Source: JALYGJ01 sp036558545
GTDB lineage: Bacteria; Chloroflexota; Limnocylindria; Limnocylindrales; CSP1-4
DNA: 64,000 nucleotides
Direction of reading: 5' to 3'
NCBI GenBank assembly: GCA_036558545.1
Contig: DATBFJ010000074.1
Location: 1-64,000, forward strand
Part shown: in pieces, positions 40,188-48,457 of the stretch
How positions within the stretch are numbered: position 1 is the first letter of the stretch
Layout of the letters: each line of letters starts with the position of its first letter
Notes under the pieces: model-generated
Told to the model about the DNA's origin: nothing
Database searches by the model: none
The model's input: the letters and a program-made list of their open reading frames with translations, nothing else
Program-made: the position numbers and the translations under genes

Positions 40188-40781
40188 CTAGCCGCGGAGT
40201 TTGGTCGGCGCGACGTGCTCGGCCTGCTCGGCGGCGCGGGCGAGAACCCAGATCAGGTCGGCGACACGATTGATGTAAGCCTGCAACACCGGGGCAACCG
40301 GCTCGACAACCGCGAGGGCGACAATCCGACGCTCCGCTCGGCGGATGACTGAGCGAGCGACCTCCAGGGCCGCGGACGCCCGAGTCTCACCGGGGATTAC
40401 GAACTCGCGCGGCATGGTGACAGCCGACTCCCACCTGGCAAGCTCAGCCTCTACCGCATCAAGCATCGATTCGGAGACGCGCGAAACGCCGTCCGTCAAC
40501 CGGTCAGCATGAATCGCGCCCGTTGCGAGCTCGGCACCGACGACGAAGAGCTCGCGTTGCAGGCGCAGAACCAGGTTCGAAAGGTCTGTCAGCCCGTGGT
40601 CGGTGAGCTCAATTCGGGCCGTTCCGAGGGCGGCGACCGCCTCGTCGACCGCGCCGTAAGCCTCCGTTCGGGGATCGGCTTTGGAAACTCGGCCGCCGTA
40701 GAGCAGCCCGGTCGTTCCGTCGTCGCCCTTACCGGTGGCAACCGCGCTCTTGGCGAGCGCGGGCCGACGACTTGGTGAGAT
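40188..40781 (-). CDS. Cob(I)alamin adenosyltransferase, PduO type, start codon unclear
   Basis: This ~197-residue enzyme adenosylates cob(I)alamin with ATP. The N-terminal ATP motif TGKGDDGTTGLLYGGRVSK, the YGAVDEAVAALG helix, LQRELFVVGAELAT, and the C-terminal PGETRASAALEVARSVIRRAERR all match PduO-type enzymes. The open frame has no ATG, GTG or TTG before TTG 40499, which would remove the whole ATP motif. The nearest plausible initiators are ATC at 40781 or CTG at 40796. A 7-bp hairpin (40743-40761) covers the first codons. It follows the SufT-like gene with overlap. Confidence 0.85.
   Translation of the reverse strand: MSPSRRPALAKSAVATGKGDDGTTGLLYGGRVSKADPRTEAYGAVDEAVAALGTARIELTDHGLTDLSNLVLRLQRELFVVGAELATGAIHADRLTDGVSRVSESMLDAVEAELARWESAVTMPREFVIPGETRASAALEVARSVIRRAERRIVALAVVEPVAPVLQAYINRVADLIWVLARAAEQAEHVAPTKLRG
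40743..40761 (-). promoter_or_regulatory. Hairpin at the 5' end of the adenosyltransferase gene
   Basis: CGCGCTC and GAGCGCG arms flank a five-base loop, close to the start of the gene that lacks a normal start codon. In GC-rich DNA this could be chance. Confidence 0.35.
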
Positions 40782-40789
40782 GGCTCTTG

Positions 40790-41134
40790 CTACCAGACGA
40801 GGCCGGCGTCGCGCGGATCCCAGCGCTCGGCCAGCAGGGTGATCTTGACGTCGTTTTCGACCACCGACTCGACCTGTTCCTTGACCTGCTGGATCATTGC
40901 GCCGGCGTACGGACAGAACGGCGTCGTCAGGATCATCTTGACTTCCGTTTGCTCGGGCGACTGGATGATCTGCTTGATCAGGGCCAGCTCGACGACGTTC
41001 ATGCCGATTTCGGGATCGACCACGGCGCGCAGCGCGTCGAGGATTGCGAGCTCCATCGCACGTGCCTGGGGGTCGAAAGCCGGGGCCGCAGCGGCCGCGA
41101 CGGCCGTTGGATCGGCGGAAATCTGATCTGTCAT
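40790..41134 (-). CDS. Metal-sulfur cluster assembly factor (MIP18/SufT-like, DUF59)
   Basis: A 114-residue protein with the DUF59 core ILDALRAVVDPEIGMNVVEL (DPE motif) and LTTPFCPYAGAMIQQVKEQV, in which the Cys of the TxxxCP motif is present. SufT/MIP18 proteins help mature Fe-S proteins. It has a ~24-residue Ala-rich N-terminal extension. It lies downstream of the sigma and propeller genes and just upstream of the adenosyltransferase, on the same strand; TACGAT is 11 bases before the ATG, so it may start its own transcript. Confidence 0.88.
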   Translation of the reverse strand: MTDQISADPTAVAAAAAPAFDPQARAMELAILDALRAVVDPEIGMNVVELALIKQIIQSPEQTEVKMILTTPFCPYAGAMIQQVKEQVESVVENDVKITLLAERWDPRDAGLVW

Positions 41135-41180
41135 GTCGGATATAGATCGTACCACCGGGGGCACGTCGCAGCCTTCCGCG

Positions 41181-43571
41181 TCAGGGCGTTGCGGCCGGGA
41201 TGTCAGCAATCCAGATCCTCGGGTCCTCGTACGACCAGAGCACGACACGATCGCCGAGAATGGCTGCCGCGTCTACCAGTTGACCCTCGTCGTTGGGCAG
41301 CGCATAGCGAGTCCATGTCAGTCCGTCTGTGGATGAGAGGAAAATTCCAGAGCCGTTGATTGCCGTTACCGCACGCTGACCATCCGAGCTCAGTGCCCCG
41401 ACGGGCATGTCGGGAGGGGCCGTCTGAGTCTGCCAAGTTCGTCCGTCCGCCGAGGTTGACAGGTTTTCGCCAAACGGATTGACGCACACGCCAAGGAAGC
41501 CACTGGCGATCGATGCCTTTGAGCAGTTGAGACTGGGTTGACCCTTTGCATTGGTCCAGTGGATGCCATCGGACGAGAACAAGATCCCTACCTCGCGATC
41601 AAAATTGGAAGCGACGAAGACGTCGTGGCCTGTGACGATTCCCTCGGCATCCGGTTGGCCGGCGCTGGTCCAGGTCTGGCCGTCGGTTGACGTCCACAGC
41701 CGGCCAAATCCGCGATCGGTACAGACGATGACACCACGCGCGACAAGGACCGTGCCTGCGCGGTAGATCTCGCTGATGCTGGCGTCGGAACGGATGGACT
41801 GCCCGCACGGATTCTCGGTGAACGCAGCCTCGTCACCGGCGTTTGTCCATGTCGTCCCGTCGGGCGAATACCAAAGGCCGACGCCTTGTCCTCCCGGTGG
41901 AATCGTCGATGTCGAAGCGAGGAACCCCGCCTGATCGTCGTGAAACAAGCTCATTTGCACATTGGCTGGCATCGCCAGTGTCAGGCTCGCGACCTGCGTC
42001 CAGGTGACGCCGTTCTGACTGTCAACGAGCGCATAGGTGCACGAACCATCGACGCATTGGTGGGTTGTCGCCTCGAACTCGCCGCCCTTCGTGATGATCG
42101 AGTCAAAGCCGCCGGTCATCTGGGGCAACGATGCCGCACCGATTGAAGTCCATATATCTGGCGTGGCTGATGGACCGACCGTCGATTGAGGTGACGGAGT
42201 GGGCACCTGTGAAGGCGCGATGGGAATGTCTCCAACCCAGGCCATCGGGATGTTGTTGTTGGCGAACGTGGTGTGCCCAAGTGCCACGACGCGATTGCCC
42301 GCAATGGCAACGAAGTCAGGGCCGCCACCTTCTTGGAGCGGCAGCTCGTAGCGTGTCCACGTCGAGCCATCTGCGGACGATGCCCAAACGCCCTCTGATG
42401 GCCGGGTGTCGGAGTTGTCCAACGTGACTGCAATGCGTTCGTCCGAACTCAAGGTTTGCGCTTCAACTCCCGAGTCGAGCTGCTGCACCGCTGGAGTCCA
42501 AGTCGATCCGTCCGATGACGTCGTCAGCGAGCCGTCCCCTTTCAAGCCGACAAAGCCGTCCGCCACGGGTGCGAGGTCATAACTCCCCGACAAAGCACCG
42601 CCCTGTTGCCAGTCGAGACCGTCCACCGAATGCATCGATATGTCATCGGGATCAGCGCCGACGAAAATGCCGTGGCCCGAGGCCAAAGTGTCGACGGGAA
42701 GCTGATCGATGGCCGTCCAATAGTGGCCGTCGGGCGACGTGTAAGCGACCGTCGGTAGTGCCTGCTGGCAGTAGACGAGTGCGGTGGCAAGCAAGCCGGT
42801 CGGCGTGGTGCCGTCGATGATGAAGTTCATGCCCAAATACGGGCCGTACTGGCCACACTGAGACCCATCGAACGCGGACTGATTGGACAGGCTCTCCCAG
42901 GTCGTTCCATCCGTCGAATACCACGGCCCGTGGTCGACGTTGGATTCGCCCCCACTCGACTGCGTATCAAATGCGGTCATGGCGAGGAAATAGCCATTGC
43001 CCCTGTAGAAGTGGCTCAGATATTGGCCACCTTCCTTCTGAGCAATTACGTTCCAATTCACACCATCAGAGCTCTCGATCAGCATCCTCTGGCCATCACA
43101 CGCGATCTGGTCTTGGGATCGCGGCTGAGAGCACTTGTAAGCATCAGCCAGGAACTCGCCATCCTGCTCATACAGGCCGAAATAGCCGTCAACGCCGGTC
43201 AGCTGATCCGCACCGAGAACCTGCCAGGATGCTGCTCCAGTTGATGGCGATGGGGATGGCGGCTGGGAGGAGGGAGGAGACGACGATCGAGTGGTCGAAA
43301 TTGGCTGCGTGCTCTTGGCGGAGGGCGATGGCGAGCTGGTCGCAGTCTGGTTCGTGCGTGGCGGAAGCGAAACGATGATCAGCACGGCCACCACCGTTAC
43401 CGCAGCGATCGCCACGAACGTGGCCACCGCGCGCGTCCTGGAACCACCCGACTCAGGAGCGCTGACAAAGAGCGCAGGGTTGATCCGGTCCATTGGCGCG
43501 GAGCGCGTCGAACGCCACTTCTCGCCGGCTTCGCGCAATTGAGCATCCATTTGATCGAGTGGATCGGTCAT
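41181..43571 (-). CDS. Membrane-anchored double Asp-box propeller, probable anti-sigma factor
   Basis: A 796-residue protein with a ~47-residue cytoplasmic N-terminus (helical, MDAQLREAGEKWRST), one membrane helix (~48-69, AVATFVAIAAVTVVAVLIIV), a Ser/Pro/Thr linker to ~110 and a large outside region. The outside holds twelve SxDGxxW Asp-box repeats in two sets of six (SSDGVNW to SADGSTW, then SQNGVTW to STDGLTW). Each set ends alike: MAWVGDIP and RIWIADIP. The ATG overlaps the sigma gene stop (ATGA), and the topology is that of an anti-sigma factor, although no HxxxCxxC zinc motif is present. The propellers may be the sensor of an outside signal. Confidence 0.82.
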   Translation of the reverse strand: MTDPLDQMDAQLREAGEKWRSTRSAPMDRINPALFVSAPESGGSRTRAVATFVAIAAVTVVAVLIIVSLPPRTNQTATSSPSPSAKSTQPISTTRSSSPPSSQPPSPSPSTGAASWQVLGADQLTGVDGYFGLYEQDGEFLADAYKCSQPRSQDQIACDGQRMLIESSDGVNWNVIAQKEGGQYLSHFYRGNGYFLAMTAFDTQSSGGESNVDHGPWYSTDGTTWESLSNQSAFDGSQCGQYGPYLGMNFIIDGTTPTGLLATALVYCQQALPTVAYTSPDGHYWTAIDQLPVDTLASGHGIFVGADPDDISMHSVDGLDWQQGGALSGSYDLAPVADGFVGLKGDGSLTTSSDGSTWTPAVQQLDSGVEAQTLSSDERIAVTLDNSDTRPSEGVWASSADGSTWTRYELPLQEGGGPDFVAIAGNRVVALGHTTFANNNIPMAWVGDIPIAPSQVPTPSPQSTVGPSATPDIWTSIGAASLPQMTGGFDSIITKGGEFEATTHQCVDGSCTYALVDSQNGVTWTQVASLTLAMPANVQMSLFHDDQAGFLASTSTIPPGGQGVGLWYSPDGTTWTNAGDEAAFTENPCGQSIRSDASISEIYRAGTVLVARGVIVCTDRGFGRLWTSTDGQTWTSAGQPDAEGIVTGHDVFVASNFDREVGILFSSDGIHWTNAKGQPSLNCSKASIASGFLGVCVNPFGENLSTSADGRTWQTQTAPPDMPVGALSSDGQRAVTAINGSGIFLSSTDGLTWTRYALPNDEGQLVDAAAILGDRVVLWSYEDPRIWIADIPAATP

Positions 43572-44089
43572 TCCTTGCCGTCCAAGATGGTGCGAAGTGC
43601 GGCGCGGGCGTCGGACAACGTGGACTTCACCGTTCCTTCCGAGCAGCGCATGACCGACGCCGTTTCGGCGACGTTCAGCCCCGCGAAGTAGAAACAGTCG
43701 ACCGCCAAACGCTGACGCGCGGAAAGGGCGGAAACCGCCGACCAAAGATCAAGCCGATCCTCCGAATTCGCCTCCGGCGGCGGCTCGAGCTGGCCGAAGA
43801 ACACGTACTTCTTACGCCTCGACTTACGTGCCTGATCGGCAACGATCGCCAGCAGCCAAGCGCTCAAGGAACCACGCCTTGGATCGAACGAACGACGTTT
43901 CCTCCACGCGTTGATCAGCGCTTCCTGGACGACGTCGTCCCGATTGGATTCATTCGTTAGACGTTCGGCAAGGGTCGACATTTTCGTGAGGAACGGCTCC
44001 ACGAGGCGTGCGAACTGCGCGGCATCGGCTGCCGCGATCGAATCCCCCTCGGCCACCTCGGCGGGTTGGGCGCCCGTCACAAAGACCAC
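43568..44089 (-). CDS. ECF-type RNA polymerase sigma factor
   Basis: A 173-residue sigma factor. Region 2 reads AERLTNESNRDDVVQEALIN and AWLLAIVADQARKSRRKK; region 4 reads LSARQRLAVDCFYFAGLNVA and ETASVMRCSEGTVKSTLSDA, a helix-turn-helix typical of sigma-E-like factors. Region 2 and 4 are joined by a short Pro/Glu linker and there is no region 3. The start is GTG (44089). It is coupled by ATGA to the propeller membrane protein and lies 49 nt downstream of a propeller lipoprotein, so the regulator and likely targets are contiguous. Confidence 0.9.
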   Translation of the reverse strand: MVFVTGAQPAEVAEGDSIAAADAAQFARLVEPFLTKMSTLAERLTNESNRDDVVQEALINAWRKRRSFDPRRGSLSAWLLAIVADQARKSRRKKYVFFGQLEPPPEANSEDRLDLWSAVSALSARQRLAVDCFYFAGLNVAETASVMRCSEGTVKSTLSDARAALRTILDGKE

Positions 44090-44138
44090 ATGCCTAATAC
44101 CCGGCGAAGACGCGTTTCGGTTGGGTCACTCGCCGACG

Positions 44139-45425
44139 TCAGGGGATCTGCGCGATCCAGAGAACTGCTGACGATCTGTTCCCCGCACCCGATCCGGCCA
44201 CCACCACGGTGTCCCCGAGCTGTTCCACTCCGTTCACCTCATCTCCGGCGAAACCGTTTGGGGCATGCGTGGGCAACAAGTAGCGCGTCCAGACGCTGCC
44301 ATCGGGTGAGGACAGCCAGATCGCGGGCGCGTCTTCGTCGACGGCTGCGGCTCGGCTTCCGTTCGACGTGATGGTCTCGACGTAGCCTGGTTTGAACGGC
44401 ACGCCGGCTGCGGTCCATTGTCTGCCGTCCGTTGATGTTTGGATCTGCTGGAAGGTTGCGTCGCGCGCGTCACCATAGGGAACTTCCAGGAACCCGCCAT
44501 CAACGGCCACGATCGTTCCATCGCCAGGTACGGTCCCGAGCTTCGCCCAATCGACGCCGTTGTCGGATGACCAGAGGGTTTCATTCGCGCTCCGGTAGCT
44601 CTGACCGACGTACCCGCTTTGGACAGTGAGCAGCGCGAGTGGGTCTTGGCCGGTGCACTTCCAGGTCTCCCCGTCCGGCGAGAACCAAGTCGCCGAACCC
44701 ACGGCCACCAATCCTGATGGGGTTTCGTACACGTTGCCGATCGTCTCGCGGTCATCAGTTCCGCACTTGCCCGGGGCAAACGCGGGCTGGTCGGAGAGCG
44801 ATGTCCAGTTCGCGCCATCTGACGAGCGGAACATCGCCGGATGGTCACCTGGCTCGTAGCCGTCGAGAGTCCCGTAGGCGAAGAAACCCATGCTCGTCTC
44901 AGAAACAGCCAGCCCCTCTGGAGTCGACGGGAGCTCTCCGAGGATCGACCACGAAATTGCGTCGGGGCTCGCGAGAAGCCACGAATCCTCGCCGATGCAG
45001 TACGAGGGACAGATGCCGTGCCCACCCTGGCCCAGCCACCTGCCATTGCTCGGCCAGACGCCCATTCCATCGAAGCCGAAGAGTTCGTCGCCGCCCAAGC
45101 GTCGCCACCGGACCCCGTCCATGTCAGTTACCTCGGGCGTTGCAGATGGCACCCCTGGCGTCCACGGCGCGAGGGTCGGAAGCGTCAAGTCGTAAGTAGC
45201 CCGAGGCGGGGACGGCATTGGCGATCTCGAGGACTCTGGCGTAGTCGACGGCGAGGCGCTCGGCACGATGGCGGGGGCGGTGCCGGTCAGAGGCAGCCTT
45301 GTTGAAATCGGGGCGACCGGCGGCGCAGATGGCGAGAGCGACGTCGTCGCGGTGCACGAAATAAGCGCGACGACAGACATGACGACGAGGACGACTCGGC
45401 CGATCACCTTGTGTGTGACGAGCAA
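44139..45425 (-). CDS. Lipoprotein with single Asp-box propeller
   Basis: A 428-residue lipoprotein: signal peptide VVLVVMSVVALISC (Cys ~24), a ~70-residue Ser/Thr/Pro linker, then one propeller with six Asp-box-like repeats (SPDAISW, SSDGANW, SPDGETW, SSDNGVDW, STDGRQW, SPDGSVW). It ends in AVLWIAQIP, the same terminal signature as both halves of the sigma-linked protein, and opens with RWRRLGGDELFGFDGMGVW, resembling the first half of that protein. The start is TTG at 45425; a GTG at 45407 is in frame. No sialidase catalytic residues are evident, so a binding or sensing role is more likely than enzyme activity. Confidence 0.8.
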   Translation of the reverse strand: MLVTHKVIGRVVLVVMSVVALISCTATTSLSPSAPPVAPISTRLPLTGTAPAIVPSASPSTTPESSRSPMPSPPRATYDLTLPTLAPWTPGVPSATPEVTDMDGVRWRRLGGDELFGFDGMGVWPSNGRWLGQGGHGICPSYCIGEDSWLLASPDAISWSILGELPSTPEGLAVSETSMGFFAYGTLDGYEPGDHPAMFRSSDGANWTSLSDQPAFAPGKCGTDDRETIGNVYETPSGLVAVGSATWFSPDGETWKCTGQDPLALLTVQSGYVGQSYRSANETLWSSDNGVDWAKLGTVPGDGTIVAVDGGFLEVPYGDARDATFQQIQTSTDGRQWTAAGVPFKPGYVETITSNGSRAAAVDEDAPAIWLSSPDGSVWTRYLLPTHAPNGFAGDEVNGVEQLGDTVVVAGSGAGNRSSAVLWIAQIP

Positions 45426-45447
45426 TGCCCGGCCAATGTGGCCAGGC

Positions 45448-46785
45448 TCACGGCAAGAGGTCCGACCGGTTGGCTTCCCACGCGACGCCCCATCCGACCG
45501 AATCGCGACTCGGCCAGAACTTCCAATCGATGCCGACCCCTTCCAATTGAGTGCCCACTGACGTCAAGTAGTCGATCTCACGACCGTGCCAGCCTTGCTG
45601 CGACATCTGATGCCACGACCGTCCGTCCGCACTTGTCCAGATGTTCTGGCGCACGTTCGACTCCTCCAGCACGCAACATTTACCGGGGTCGCGGCCAATG
45701 GCGATGAAGCCTTGATCGTCGGCCAGGATCTGATCGACGTATTGCGGCGCCGAGACTGCCGGCCGCCAGACCAGACCATCGGCCGAACTCCATGCGGACC
45801 ACTCGTTGCTCAGCTCGTAGTCAGTGAAGGTGGCCCGCCGCGCGGTAATCACCCAGCCAAGCGGCCCAGAGGCTATCTCGGCCTTGCTCGCCGCCATCGA
45901 ATCGGGCAACTCGACGACCTCTGACCAGTCAAGGCCGTCCGTCGTCCGCCAGAGCTCTATCGGTGTCTTGATTCTGGCATCTTCCGTGGGATCGTCACTG
46001 CGCAACGCCCACAGGTAGTCCTCCGTTTCGTAGAGGGCGAGAAGGCCGTCGGCCACAACCAGACCGGATGGGCTGGACACCACGTGCCAAGTTATTCCGT
46101 CGTCGTCGGAATACACGGGATCGGACTTCGAATTGTCGTTGTTGAAAGCCAGCAGCCGACCATCTATTTCGGCCAGGTCACTGCCCACACCTGGATACGA
46201 GCCAGCGACTTTCCAAGCCAGGCCGTCAGTTGATATCAGTGCATGAGTCAAGAACTCGGTGTCGTTCAGTTCCAAGCCAAGCGCGGCAAACCCATTCCCG
46301 GTCGGCGCTATGGCATGAATTCGATCGATGTGCGGCTGGTCGGGCAGCGCTGCCAGTTGCCAGAGCCGAGCGTCGTTTGAGTACCAGAGTTGCGCATCCC
46401 AACCGTCGGCAACGGGCTGTCCGCTCAGAACGTAGGTCCCTTGGCGCTCGCTTGCAGCCCAGAGGCCGGTCACCTGATCCAGGCCGACGTCCGTCGTCTC
46501 AATCCAGGGCGCGACAACGTTGGGGATGGGCGAAGGGGCTATAGGGGGCCGGACAGTACCTCGTGGGCTGGCCGTCGACGATGCCGTGGGCGAGTCATGG
46601 CTGGGAGTGGGCGTAGCGACTGGTAACGACGTCACGACGGCCGTTGGAGTGGACCTCGGCCCAGCAGGGGTTGTCGTGGGCACGGGTTGGGCCGAAGCAT
46701 CCGGCGTTGCCACAGGTGGGGAGCCCGAGCCGCACGAACACACAAGAGCCGCACCCATAGTGACCACGACGAGCCGACGCATCAT
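45448..46785 (-). CDS. Lipoprotein with diverged Asp-box propeller
   Basis: A 445-residue lipoprotein: signal peptide LVVVTMGAALVCSC (lipid Cys ~16 or 18), ~80-residue Thr/Pro/Ser linker, then a propeller with seven Asp-box-like repeats (SNDARLW, STDGLAW, SDDDGITW, TTDGLDW, SADGLVW, SADGRSW, SRDSVGW). It is more diverged than the next gene and lacks the terminal WIAxIP signature. A CC pair in DPGKCCVLEE is unusual. Only 22 bp separate it from the next lipoprotein, so they are probably co-transcribed with the sigma pair. Confidence 0.78.
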   Translation of the reverse strand: MMRRLVVVTMGAALVCSCGSGSPPVATPDASAQPVPTTTPAGPRSTPTAVVTSLPVATPTPSHDSPTASSTASPRGTVRPPIAPSPIPNVVAPWIETTDVGLDQVTGLWAASERQGTYVLSGQPVADGWDAQLWYSNDARLWQLAALPDQPHIDRIHAIAPTGNGFAALGLELNDTEFLTHALISTDGLAWKVAGSYPGVGSDLAEIDGRLLAFNNDNSKSDPVYSDDDGITWHVVSSPSGLVVADGLLALYETEDYLWALRSDDPTEDARIKTPIELWRTTDGLDWSEVVELPDSMAASKAEIASGPLGWVITARRATFTDYELSNEWSAWSSADGLVWRPAVSAPQYVDQILADDQGFIAIGRDPGKCCVLEESNVRQNIWTSADGRSWHQMSQQGWHGREIDYLTSVGTQLEGVGIDWKFWPSRDSVGWGVAWEANRSDLLP

Positions 46786-46841
46786 TCCATGGTGGTCTCG
46801 AGGTCGATGAACGAAAGTGCCGAAAGTCGCCTGATGGTGGG

Positions 46842-47153
46842 CTAGTTGACGACGACTCCGGTTAGGCCGCGCAGGTGTTCCGGCAGCCGAGTCGCGTCGT
46901 CGCCCGAGAAGCCGGGACCGCGGAGCGCGCCACCTTCAAAGAAATCCGAGTAGCGCGTCTTGTTGTCGCCCGCGTATCGAAAGGCTTCGGCGATGCCGAC
47001 TCGGCGGAGCTCCGGAAACTCGCCAAGCATGTCGTCCGGTGTGAGCCCGTTGGAGCGCATCTCGAGGATGTTGCGGACGGTGAGGCGCGTGCCGTAGCAG
47101 AACGGCTCGCCGTTCATCACCAGTGGATCGACCTTGACCCATTTGATCGTCAT
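46842..47153 (-). CDS. DUF433 domain protein (antitoxin-like)
   Basis: A 103-residue protein with the DUF433 winged-helix pattern: VDPLVMNGEPFCYGTRLTVR followed by NILEMRSNGLTPDDMLGEFP and VGIAEAFRYAGDN. DUF433 proteins are mostly antitoxins paired with a DUF5615 PIN-like toxin. No such toxin gene adjoins it; the next gene upstream is a helical protein of unknown family. It may be a solitary antitoxin or a regulator. The start ATG lies 16 nt after the upstream stop. Confidence 0.83.
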   Translation of the reverse strand: MTIKWVKVDPLVMNGEPFCYGTRLTVRNILEMRSNGLTPDDMLGEFPELRRVGIAEAFRYAGDNKTRYSDFFEGGALRGPGFSGDDATRLPEHLRGLTGVVVN

Positions 47154-47169
47154 CAGGCGGTCACCGAAC

Positions 47170-47673
47170 CTAGATCCATTTGTCGTCGCCGATGCCCGCG
47201 CCTTTCCAGAAGAAGCGGATGATCGGATTGCCCTTGTGATCGCCGGGCAGCTTCTGGTGGAACTTCAGCTTCTTGTTCCATCGTTCGAAGAGCGCCTGCG
47301 CCGCCTCGTTCTCATCCGGGGTCAGCACGGCGGCGCAGGCGGCACGCAGGCCAGCCAGCATCGCCATGAAATCCGCCATGGGAATCTGGCGCCGCCGATA
47401 GATAGGTACAAGCCACTCGCCGTAACTGACGACGTAGGCATCCTCGCCCGTCTCAAGGGCCCTGGCGAGCTGCTCGATGTGGCGGTCGAAATCACGCAGG
47501 ATCAATCGCAGCTGAGTCTGGTCGTAACGATCATCGAACCCGGGCGCGATATGTATCGTCTCCTGCAAAGCGACGTTGGCCAGGCGAGTGCGGTTGTCGC
47601 GCAGCTGCTTCGCCGCGGACGGCAAACCGGCAGTGACGTCGTCGGGCGGCAGGCCAAGGCTCGGATGATGCAT
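47170..47673 (-). CDS. Hypothetical helical protein
   Basis: I do not recognise this 167-residue protein. It is all-helical by composition, with no signal peptide or membrane segment. The middle reads LRDFDRHIEQLARALETGED and YVVSYGEWLVPIYRRRQIPM, a layout like the four-helix sensor domains found before B12-binding or STAS domains, and the C-terminus has FHQKLPGDHKGNPIIRFFWK. The ATG at 47673 is supported by TAGGTT five bases upstream. It shares a 22-bp divergent promoter region with the next gene. Confidence 0.72.
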   Translation of the reverse strand: MHHPSLGLPPDDVTAGLPSAAKQLRDNRTRLANVALQETIHIAPGFDDRYDQTQLRLILRDFDRHIEQLARALETGEDAYVVSYGEWLVPIYRRRQIPMADFMAMLAGLRAACAAVLTPDENEAAQALFERWNKKLKFHQKLPGDHKGNPIIRFFWKGAGIGDDKWI

Positions 47674-47678
47674 CGGGC

Positions 47679-47689
47679 AACCTAGTCTA
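47679..47689. promoter_or_regulatory. Divergent leaderless promoter pair (47673- and 47696+)
   Basis: TAGTCT on the plus strand (47683-47688) ends seven bases before the GTG at 47696. On the minus strand TAGGTT (47679-47684) ends five bases before the ATG at 47673, with TAGACT (47684-47689) as an alternative. The two -10 boxes overlap physically. Confidence 0.5.
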
Positions 47690-47695
47690 TAAGGT

Positions 47696-48121
47696 GTGAC
47701 GGCCCGCTCGACGCCTCGCGCAATCGCTCTCGGGATCGCGGCCACGGCCACGGTACTGCTCGGATACGCCCTTCTTTCTGAGCCCCTCGAGATCACCTTC
47801 GGATTGCTGGTGGCAGGCATTGTCGGTGGCTGGCTAATCGGCCACGCTCTCTCGTACGGCGCCTGGAACAACCGCGATCACGAGCCGTACCGCCCGTTGC
47901 AGTGGACTGCGCTCATTTTGTGCGCGGTGGCGTGGGTCGGTGCGCTCGTCCTCGCTTTCGTGATCAGTCAAGCGCTCGTGCCCGATTCGAGCGTCCCGCT
48001 CGGAGACAAGCTCACGACCAGCAACTTCTTCGACTACCTTTTCGGGTTGGACTTCGTGCCGGTCGTCCACGTTCTCGCATTTGCGTTGATGGCTTTCATG
48101 GCGTGGCGCGGGGCCCGATGA
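47696..48121 (+). CDS. Hypothetical four-helix membrane protein
   Basis: A 141-residue protein with four hydrophobic segments (ALGIAATATVLLGYALLS, LLVAGIVGGWLIGHALSYG, WTALILCAVAWVGALVLAFV, VVHVLAFALMAFMAWRG) and short loops. No family is recognised. The start is GTG with the TAGTCT box seven bases upstream. It ends 7 nt before the c-di-AMP receptor gene, so the two are probably one transcript and may act together in envelope or osmotic homeostasis. Confidence 0.72.
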   Translation: MTARSTPRAIALGIAATATVLLGYALLSEPLEITFGLLVAGIVGGWLIGHALSYGAWNNRDHEPYRPLQWTALILCAVAWVGALVLAFVISQALVPDSSVPLGDKLTTSNFFDYLFGLDFVPVVHVLAFALMAFMAWRGAR

Positions 48122-48128
48122 TGAGCGT

Positions 48129-48455
48129 ATGCCGAAGCTCCTGATCGCCGTCGTCCACGCCCAGGACGCCGGACAGCTGGTCGAAGCGCTGCGTGGCGCC
48201 GATATGCGCGTCACCGAGGTTCTCAGCCGCGGCGGCTTCCTCCAGGCCCGCAACGCGATGCTCTACATCGGCGTCGAGAACGATGAGGTCGACGAGGCGA
48301 TGCATCTGATCGAAGAGAACTGCAAGTCGCACACTGAGAGCGTCACCGCCGAACCGATGGGTGTTTTCGGAGAGGGCAACTGGATGCCCGCCGAGGTCAC
48401 CCATGGCGGCGCGACGGTATTTGTCGTGCCACTCGACGAGATCCGCCGGATCTAG
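48129..48455 (+). CDS. darA: Cyclic-di-AMP receptor, PII-like DarA/PstA family
   Basis: A 108-residue PII-fold protein. The pattern LLIAVVHAQDAGQLVEALRG, then VTEVLSRGGFLQARNAMLYI (the GGFLxxGN/R motif binds the adenine and phosphate), GVENDEVDEAMHLIEENCKS and the C-terminal GGATVFVVPLDEIRRI is the signature of PF06153. These trimers bind c-di-AMP and respond to potassium or osmotic state. The diadenylate cyclase is not in the window. It follows a membrane protein in one operon. Confidence 0.93.
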   Translation: MPKLLIAVVHAQDAGQLVEALRGADMRVTEVLSRGGFLQARNAMLYIGVENDEVDEAMHLIEENCKSHTESVTAEPMGVFGEGNWMPAEVTHGGATVFVVPLDEIRRI

Positions 48456-48457
48456 CG

